64,000 nucleotides of DNA from Euryodendron excelsum. Its lineage: Eukaryota > Streptophyta > Magnoliopsida > Ericales > Pentaphylacaceae. Numbering within the stretch: position 1 is the first letter of the stretch; every line of letters starts with the position of its first letter. Of this stretch, positions 57,668-64,000 are shown piece by piece. The position numbers and the translations under genes were made by a program. Under the pieces are notes generated by a model. The model saw nothing but the letters and a program-made list of their open reading frames with translations, did no database searches and was not told where the DNA came from. The DNA lies in the NCBI GenBank assembly GCA_033060915.1, contig CM065385.1:19418001-19482000 (forward strand), given 5' to 3'.

Positions 57668-59500
57668 CTTTCTGTACATGTCCACATAAACATTACTAAT
57701 TAGCCACCATAGATAAAATATGAATCTGCATGTGCATAGAACGTGAAACCTATCCATCCAACTCCTCTCTAATAGGTAGGTGGTCCTATCCCATTCAGGA
57801 ATGCATAATCTATATCGTAGAAAGTAGCTCAAACTGCTCTGTCCGTTTTTTAGGAAAATCCGGCAGCATCTCCCCGCAGTTCTCCAAGTACACGACGTAG
57901 GTGAAGTGTATTACTATACACCGCATCCCGTATGTACCCAGAGAACACGGAGTTTGCCACACAGAATCTCCATCAAAGAAGAACAATTTAAGCAGGGAGC
58001 CATTAATTACTATATAGATTTATGCAGTCCCGAACTGTCCGAAACTGGACAATTCAATAACCGTCTCATCGCAGTTGAATCCACAAACTACATAGACGAT
58101 TCTTGAACGGGTCTAAGGTTATATGCTTATATTTTAATTAACTCATGTAGTCATGAGTTAATTAAAATATACATGTATGAATACAACATATAGAAAGGAA
58201 ATAAAAAGTATTACAAATTAATTCTCTTATAATTTGTAATTGCAGAGTGATAGACATCTAACATTTATAGGTTAATAGACATCTGAAATGTAATTGATAA
58301 ATGGATTTTGAAAATTGTTATAGAATTTCTTTTTTTAAATATCCCAATATTAGGAACTAAAATTACTATTTTCTTATTTCTTATACACTGCTTTCATACG
58401 AAATAAAAAAAAATACACAGATTAATTTTCATACGAATTAACAAAATGTCTCTAGTATCAAATAGCATTAGGGTGTATCATGATATTTTTCTACAGTTAC
58501 CATTTGTTGAAACAAATCCAATGGTTAACAGAAGATATCTGGAGAGGCCATATACTATTGTGGATTGAATTTGTTACTTAGACACACAAATATGTATGTC
58601 AATACATAGAACCCAATTATTAGATGATGTCAGGGTCAAAGGGAGCTTGCCAATTATTAAGGATCAAACATTAAAAGTTGTGGTGTTATGATAAAATGTT
58701 ATCATTACATCTAAAAAGCAGAGAGTAGAATTAATTAATTCAGATAATTGTAAGTTGTTATAATTGATTATGAAACCTGGAATTAATGTTCATAAATAAT
58801 AAATATTTAGTAGTATGATAGTACCAACTGTTGTCATTCAAATTTAAGGCGTACAGTGAAAAATTCTCTAAATATACGAAAATGATAATGGAAGTAGTAT
58901 CTAAAAATAAGGGTTACCTTCCTATTTTTTTTTTTTTTTTCCATTCATTGGAGCTTGTATTTGTATTTATTGGAAAATAATTTTATATATAGATTTTCAA
59001 TTTTTATGAGTAATAAAAAAATATTTATTTTTTTTTCATTTTTCTAACCTAATTAAATAAAAAAAATAGTTTCGTTCACTTTATTTTCTTAACCTATATC
59101 TTTTCTTAATATCCAAACAAACATTGGGCAAACAGTGTCTCACGGGCAAGGAAGGATTGAGTAATGACCAATCGCTAGCTAACATTCAATTAATTTGGAA
59201 TTTGGCAAATATTTTGTGCCATCAAATGAACCATCATTCTTTTCAAGTTGTAATCTAATAAATATCAGAAACCTGCCTAATCCATCAATCACCTATATTG
59301 GTTGTGGGTCAACATATATAAATATATATATTAGACCTATCAGAACGAGAATTGTGATATGGTTAGCCTAGCTGGGCAGATGAATTTTCACATTTTTGAA
59401 AGGGACATAGAAGGGGTTCTGGCTGATACTTAGTTTTATGGGCATACTAAATGGTTTTTGGACATGGAAGTCAATTTGCTTACATACAATGAAAATTGAT
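57668..59500 (-). other. 5' region of the CACTA transposase gene
   Basis: Upstream of the transposase ATG. The frame stays open upstream for 55 codons to 57832 but looks like UTR. It is AT-rich with several TATA-like runs (59310-59330) and the long palindrome at 58129-58170. No other gene. Confidence 0.5.
58129..58170. repeat. Perfect palindrome, 19-bp arms, 4-base loop
   Basis: ATATTTTAATTAACTCATG, loop TAGT, then CATGAGTTAATTAAAATAT. It lies about 0.46 kb upstream of the transposase start. Confidence 0.97.
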
Positions 59501-59539
59501 CAACATTCAAGAGGGAGATAAGCTTACCAATCGATGTAT

Positions 59540-59690
59540 CCTACGGCTTCCGGCGGCAAGGGCTTCCGGCGTCAATGGCTTCTGGCAGTGTGGGCTTCCG
59601 GCATCAACGGCTTCTGGCGGCGAGGGCTTCCGGCGTCAATACCTTCTGGCGGCGACTGCTTCCGGCGGCGTCTCTCCCAGCCAAAGTCAG
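59540..59690. repeat. GC-rich minisatellite (GGCTTCYGGCGKC units)
   Basis: Units of about 15 and 30 bases carrying GGCTTCCGGCGTCAATGGCT or GGCTTCTGGCGGCGA repeat about nine times. It is a GC-rich island in an AT-rich setting near the CACTA 5' end. Frames across it are repeats only. Confidence 0.88.
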
Positions 59691-59931
59691 GGATGACAGA
59701 AGAAGGAGGAAGGGCGTCCCTCCCTCAGCCAACGTGAGGGATGAGGGAAGACGGAAGAGTGATGGAGGGTAGCGTCTCTCTCGTCGTACAAATTAGGGTT
59801 GTGCGTGAGGGATGAGGGAAGAGGGCAGATTGATGCAGGGTCGGCTGAAGCTCGTCGAATGGTTAGGGCTATGATTTAGAGGGATTTTGAGGGAAAGACG
59901 AGGAAATGGGGGGAAATAAATTTTGGTGTCA

Positions 59932-59992
59932 AAACGACGCCGTTTTGGTGCCAAAACGACGTCGTTTTGACACCAAAACGACGCCGTTTAAT
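59932..59992. repeat. AAAACGACGnCGTTTT palindrome cluster
   Basis: Three palindromes of the form AAACGACGYCGTTT in a row, separated by GGTGCC and GACACC, and a related GACGTCGTTTTGA at 60067-60079. Confidence 0.93.
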
Positions 59993-60239
59993 TTACGAAT
60001 TTGCGTCGGCTAATCCGGTGGCAAATAAGCCATCGAAATAGGGGGGGTCGGTTTTATGCGTCCATACGACGTCGTTTTGAATAATTTTTTTGCGTCGGCA
60101 ATGGTGCCGTCGCAAATAGTGCGACACAAATGATATTATTTGCGTCGGGGACATTGCCGTCGCAAATAATATGGTATTTGTGACAGCATGACTAGCCGTC
60201 ACAAATAATCCGTTGCAAATGGGGCTTTTTTTAGTAGTG
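59990..60239. repeat. CACTA right TIR and subterminal repeats
   Basis: At least six TTTGCGNCGGC or GCCGTCGCAAAT motifs in alternating orientation lead to the terminus. This is the 5' end relative to the transposase genes. Confidence 0.85.
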
Positions 60240-60242
60240 TGA
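60240..60242. other. Target-site duplication, right copy (TGA)
   Basis: TGA directly after GTAGTG at 60239; identical to the left copy. Confidence 0.88.
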
Positions 60243-61250
60243 ACTGCATAGGTGGACCTCATGTTATGAGTATGATTCTTGAAAATTCTTGAATTTTATT
60301 CATTACAAGGCATGTACAGAACCAAAAAAGGGCAGGGACATTCATTAAATTCTTGAAGCCTCAACTCATAACTAATGCAACCACGTGTTATATTCATTGC
60401 TTCCACTATGGGAAGCATTATGCTCTATTTATTACAAAAAGGTAGGAACCATTACGAGTTCAGCCTGAGTTGCAGCTGAAGCACTAATAAGGCTTGAACC
60501 AGATAGCTCAGCCCCCTATGTGTTATTATGTAAAATGTATGCTGATGTTAAGCGAGGGGATGATGCAACTGAAGTAAGGATGATAATGGAGAGAAAAAAA
60601 ATTAGAAAGCAATCAAGGTATAGTTGGGTAGATTTCTTCACATGATCGTTGATGTTTATGCAGTGATAGAATGTTGCTATCAAACCTGCTGTGCCTGTGA
60701 CATTTTTCAAACCTGCTGAACATTTGATCTGTACTCTTTATCCGTGTTAACATAGGCTTCCAGCTAGATGCCAACTTAGGTAATAGTAGATATGAATGCA
60801 AATTTTAGTTGCCTGTAACCAAACCATATTGACAAAACCAAATGAATGCTAATGGGGCCCGTGGTATAAAATTAGATAGGTATTTTCTCATCTAGAATAT
60901 AGAATCCAGGTCGCTGGGGATGGTTTAATAGATTGGGATTCATTTCATAATATTTAGAACTTTGCAAGTATGTTTTAAAGTTGTCATAGAATTCCCAAAT
61001 CATTGCACATAACATGATCATGGAATGACAACATACATTTCTTTCCAAAAAAGTAAAAAAAAAATGATAAAATTCCTTGCTATTGGTTGTTGAATTATTC
61101 TGCCTTCTGATCACATCCTAGAATTTCCTAATGCCAAAACATTGTGTTTAGATATGATTTCTTACTCCCAAAAAAGTAAAAAAATAAAAATAAAAATTCC
61201 TTGCTATTGGTTGCTGAATTATTCTACTTGATCAACAAAGGTCATGGCAG
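60243..61250. other. Flanking DNA right of the CACTA element, no gene seen
   Basis: AT-rich; AATTCCTTGCTATTGGTTG occurs twice (61069-61088 and 61195-61214) with AT-rich sequence between. It may hold intron or upstream DNA of the B3 gene fragment. Confidence 0.5.
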
Positions 61251-61404
61251 GTGAGGTTGAGCCACAAGAGCGATGTTCAAGTTTACATTGTTGGTAATGG
61301 GTGGCATAATTTCCGAACTGCAAATGGCCTAAAACAAGGAGACACTTTCTCCTCTGAGCTCATTGAAAAAGGGATGAAGCCTGTAAAGGTTTTCCATTGT
61401 AAGA
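61251..61404 (+). pseudogene. B3 DNA-binding domain exon (REM-like), first fragment
   Basis: The frame gives VRLSHKSDVQVYIVGNGWHN FRTANGLKQGDTFSSELIEKG, the C-terminal half of a plant B3 domain: VYI..GW..F...N.LK.GD..S.ELI. GTAAGATTT directly after is a plausible 5' splice site, and CAAAG or GCAG just before could be the acceptor. The start of the domain is not found upstream, so it is either a partial gene or lies on an exon I cannot place. B3 proteins are plant nuclear transcription factors. Confidence 0.6.
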
Positions 61405-61426
61405 TTTACCTCCTCAATACTTCTCT

Positions 61427-62003
61427 ATATGTAAGGCAATATGATGCAGTGGCTAGTAAAGAACAAGATAATACACTCGAATCCGTTGATTCACCACGAA
61501 TACCGGATTCAGAGTCGTCCTGCAACCTATCGATTCACCACGAATGCTAGGTTCTAGGGCATCAAACACTCGTTGATTTTCGTAGACAATACCGAATGAT
61601 TGGAAAAGTGCAAACGCACGCAAGCTTTATTAAACATCCAAAACTGCTGAAAAAGTGTCTTAACGCGACTATAAATATGCGACACGAAACCCTAGGCCCA
61701 GGACAAACCGGATTAATTAAAAAAAACAAAGGCCCAAAGCAAAAAAAAGCCCAAAAAAAAACAAAACAGGCCAAAACGACACTTAGAAGCATTTTTTCGC
61801 GATTTCCTAGGCTGGCAAATCATTTCATATTTTTCCCTTTCTCCGGCTCGTCGATACCTTTTCAACGACATATTATAATGGCGAAACGGAGTTACGAGTC
61901 AAAAGTTACGGTCGATTGAAGTTTGCCGACCCCCGGCCCGGGTATATCGCCGCCTCCGCGTCTCCAAGTACTCGTCAGCTATACGATCCGCATCACAATA
62001 GTA
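61427..62003. mobile_element. Insertion of about 580 bp flanked by 14-bp direct repeats
   Basis: CTCAATACTTCTCT occurs at 61413-61426 and again at 62004-62017, bracketing sequence of different character: GC-rich blocks (61925-61975), A-rich runs, and a minus-strand CATATTTATAG TATA-like motif. A 14-bp duplication fits a LINE- or SINE-type insertion, but there is no terminal poly-A and I do not recognise the family. It sits in what would be an intron of the B3 gene. Confidence 0.5.
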
Positions 62004-62708
62004 CTCAATACTTCTCTGTAATTACTGATATGGAAATTAGTTGCATTTTATTATTTCTTTTGAACTTGCTTGGAGTTATTTCTGATTATTGTCCCTTGAA
62101 GGGTTTGAAGGAACTTCTATGGCTAAGATGGTACATTCCAAAATGGAAAAAAGGTCTCAAAGCTCGCACCACAGTATTTTATTGCAACTCTAACTTGATC
62201 TTATCTCAAGGTTCCTAGATTGGTGAGTATGTATTTATTCTCAGAATGACCATAGCCCCTGGAAGATCTAAAATCCCCTTATATCCTTTTTGTTTTTGTT
62301 TATTTATTTATTTTATATTATGGACTTTTCTTATAAAATTATAGAGTAATGCTCAAAATTTTCTTACACAGTGCATGGTGGTTAATTATGGTCTTTACAT
62401 TTCAAATCAAAACACCCAAAATTACTTCAAGCATAGCACTGACATATCGTTCTGGTGGAGTTACCTGTATGCAAATTCTGTAATAATAGAATTTTATAAA
62501 GGGTAGCGGTCTACATATAGAAAAGTGTACAAAATGATGCTAAATTGTGGCTTATCACTTAAAAACAAAGAACTCATAAAGATGCCCCTTTAGTTACAGA
62601 ACTGCCACTGCCATGTAATTTGGGGGCAAGGTTTTGTACAAAAATACTATAAGAATAACATTTTTATTTTCAAAAACTATTACCAACTGCATGTGCCACC
62701 CGATATGA

Positions 62709-63014
62709 TTACTAGAAAATTTTGAGTTTATGAAAAACAAGAGGTTATTGTTTATAGTACATTCCGAAGAACTTCTCAAAGTTGAATGGTTTAAGAAAGT
62801 ACTGCGAGATGACCATCAAAGATCCAAAAAAATAACAACGGCTGGTGTCATTGGTGTCACTGAAGCATGGGAAGGGGAGTGTGGGAGAATCTACATCAGA
62901 CAATGTTGGAAAGAATGTGCAGCGACAAATGACCTAAAAGAGGGAGATGAGAAGTTAGGGCTCATAAAGGGAGGAAGGACACTTACGATGAACTTTAAGT
63001 TTTTATGGTGAGTA
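62709..63014 (+). pseudogene. B3-like domain exon, second fragment
   Basis: The frame FEFMKNKRLLFIVHSEELLK to MNFKFLW has GRIYIRQCWKECAATNDLKE GDEKLGLIKGGRT near its end, again the second half of a B3 domain (W+EF...N.L+EGD...LELI+GG). The first half does not clearly match. Stop TGA at about 63012. With the exon at 61251 it suggests a REM-type protein with more than one B3 domain, or its pseudogene. It lies outside the CACTA element. Confidence 0.5.
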
Positions 63015-64000
63015 GTTCTCATTTACCCTTGTCCTTGATATCTAGAGATGCATTCAGGCTGGTTTTCCGACTCTGAAAAAATATCTAGATGAATATTTGA
63101 TCAATATATAGACTTAATTCGATGCCTTTTTATTTTTTCATTTTTATTGTTTCTTATTTTCATATTCAATGTTTTTAGCTGGAGCTCCTTATGAATGAAA
63201 GAATCTCTCACAAAACATTGGGTTATGACTACATGATGTGCTAATTGTCCATACATACAAAAACTGATTCTTACTTCTTCTGTTAACCATAGGCTAAATG
63301 AATGGCCTTTTACATGAAACTGAAACAATGTAAAATGGTAAGTGCAGGTACAATGGAAGAAGTGGCTACACAATGGGAGCAGCATCAAGTAAGTAGCTCC
63401 AAAGGATTTTTGTTGAATATGGACTGATTAGAGCAATCGGTGGTCTCTACCACAATGGACTGATCACCCTCGACTTATGGATATGCTTTTGCTTTATGGA
63501 TTAATATGACTTTTGGTTTATTATGTAGTGGTATGATGGAAACTAGGGAGCATGCAAGTACCCAGCATTCATTCTGGTACTAAGGCTATGTTTGATACAA
63601 TCGAATGAAATGGTAATGAAATGAGGAATAGAATTTAATGATCACTCTCATTCCCTTATTTGTTTACTTAGTGGGAATGGAACAATCATTGTCGTTCTAT
63701 TGTTTGGTAAAACTAATTAATAATGCTAGAATGGAATGGTGGGTGGCGGCGACAATGATGGATGGCAGTGGTGGTGGTGATGGGTCAATGGTAAGTGGCT
63801 GTTGGTGGATGGTCGTGGTGGTTAGTAATGGGCCGTAAGGGAGGAAGAGGAAGGTTTGTTTTAAGAATAAATACAAAAAAAATAGAAGTACATACATATA
63901 TATATATATATATAGCTTAAAAGGTCCCCACTAAGTTGTTTAAAAGTTTCTTTTGAATTTCGTGAAAGCTGCTTAACAAATAAGTTTTTCAATAGTTTTC
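63015..64000. other. Right edge of window, no gene seen
   Basis: AT-rich. AAGGCTATGTTTGATACAAT at 63582 resembles the start of hAT-type MITEs, partner not found. GTGGTGG-rich stretch at 63740-63830 and a TA microsatellite at 63894-63915. Confidence 0.5.

Larger units (their letters stand above)
45465..60239 (-). mobile_element. Full-length CACTA (En/Spm) transposon with target-site duplication
   Basis: The left end reads CACTACAAAAAAAGC and the right end reads GCTTTTTTTAGTAGTG, so the termini are inverted CACTA repeats. They are flanked by TGA at 45462-45464 and TGA at 60240-60242, the 3-bp duplication of this superfamily. Length is 14,775 bp. Both ends carry arrays of TTTGCGACGGC-like motifs in both orientations. 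Two genes on the minus strand match TnpD (TNP2) and TnpA/Transposase_24. Between them and the left end are a satellite array, a P450 fragment and a second, decayed CACTA-like terminus. Confidence 0.95.

Noticed and set aside
57668..57832. Extending the TNP2 transposase start 55 codons upstream
   Set aside because: The family starts at MDKSWI-like sequence; the upstream residues are Trp/Phe-rich and look like translated UTR.
35197..60239. Pairing the CACTACAAGAAAA end at 35197 with the GTAGTG end at 60239
   Set aside because: The sequences after the first ten bases differ and the duplication would not match (AAG against TGA), whereas 45465 pairs well and gives TGA on both sides.

Overview
The window is plant nuclear DNA, very probably from a eudicot. 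It is AT-rich, its introns are U-rich with GT..AG borders, and almost everything recognisable is a plant transposable element or a gene fragment linked to one. I see no intact host gene. The species cannot be named from the sequence alone.

Region 1 (1-20923): a large, decayed Ty3/gypsy element of the Tat/Ogre type, read on the minus strand. Its 5' LTR is the right-hand copy (15646-20923, about 5.3 kb). Its 3' LTR is the left-hand copy (1-4549), cut off by the window start. A PBS follows the right LTR and a polypurine tract precedes the left LTR. The internal part holds protease, reverse transcriptase, RNase H and integrase, broken by one frameshift, two stops and a frame break upstream of the protease. 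No gag is visible. Between integrase and the left LTR lies an additional gene on the opposite strand (aORF, DUF7745-like), with a probable spliced leader and three in-frame stops.

Region 2 (20924-31500): the end of an older Tat/Ogre-like LTR on the plus strand, with PBS and leader (to about 23900); then unassigned DNA, an Au-type SINE (26143-26375), a possible degenerate Copia LTR with PBS (to 28220), and long CT microsatellites.

Region 3 (31500-45460): a mosaic of remnants. These are possible Helitron termini, a Copia gag pseudogene (34258-35196) interrupted by a CACTA-type terminus, a Rab11-like exon fragment (minus strand, about 38585-38699), a small Helitron candidate (38917-41307), an arginine-rich Helitron-like coding remnant (43612-44950) and another Copia gag fragment (44998-45361).

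Region 4 (45465-60239): a full-length 14.8 kb CACTA (En/Spm) transposon flanked by a TGA target-site duplication. On the minus strand it carries a three-exon TNP2-type transposase gene with a single nonsense codon, then a multi-exon Transposase_24/TnpA-like gene. Its 3' half has acquired an 11-copy array of 173-bp satellite monomers in an A/B dimer order, abutting a captured cytochrome P450 (CYP86-like) 3' fragment.

Region 5 (60240-64000): flanking DNA with two exons of a B3-domain transcription-factor gene or pseudogene; the DNA between them carries a roughly 580-bp insertion flanked by 14-bp direct repeats.

Most nonsense codons in the elements are explained by C-to-T changes at CG or CHG sites, as expected for silenced, methylated transposons.
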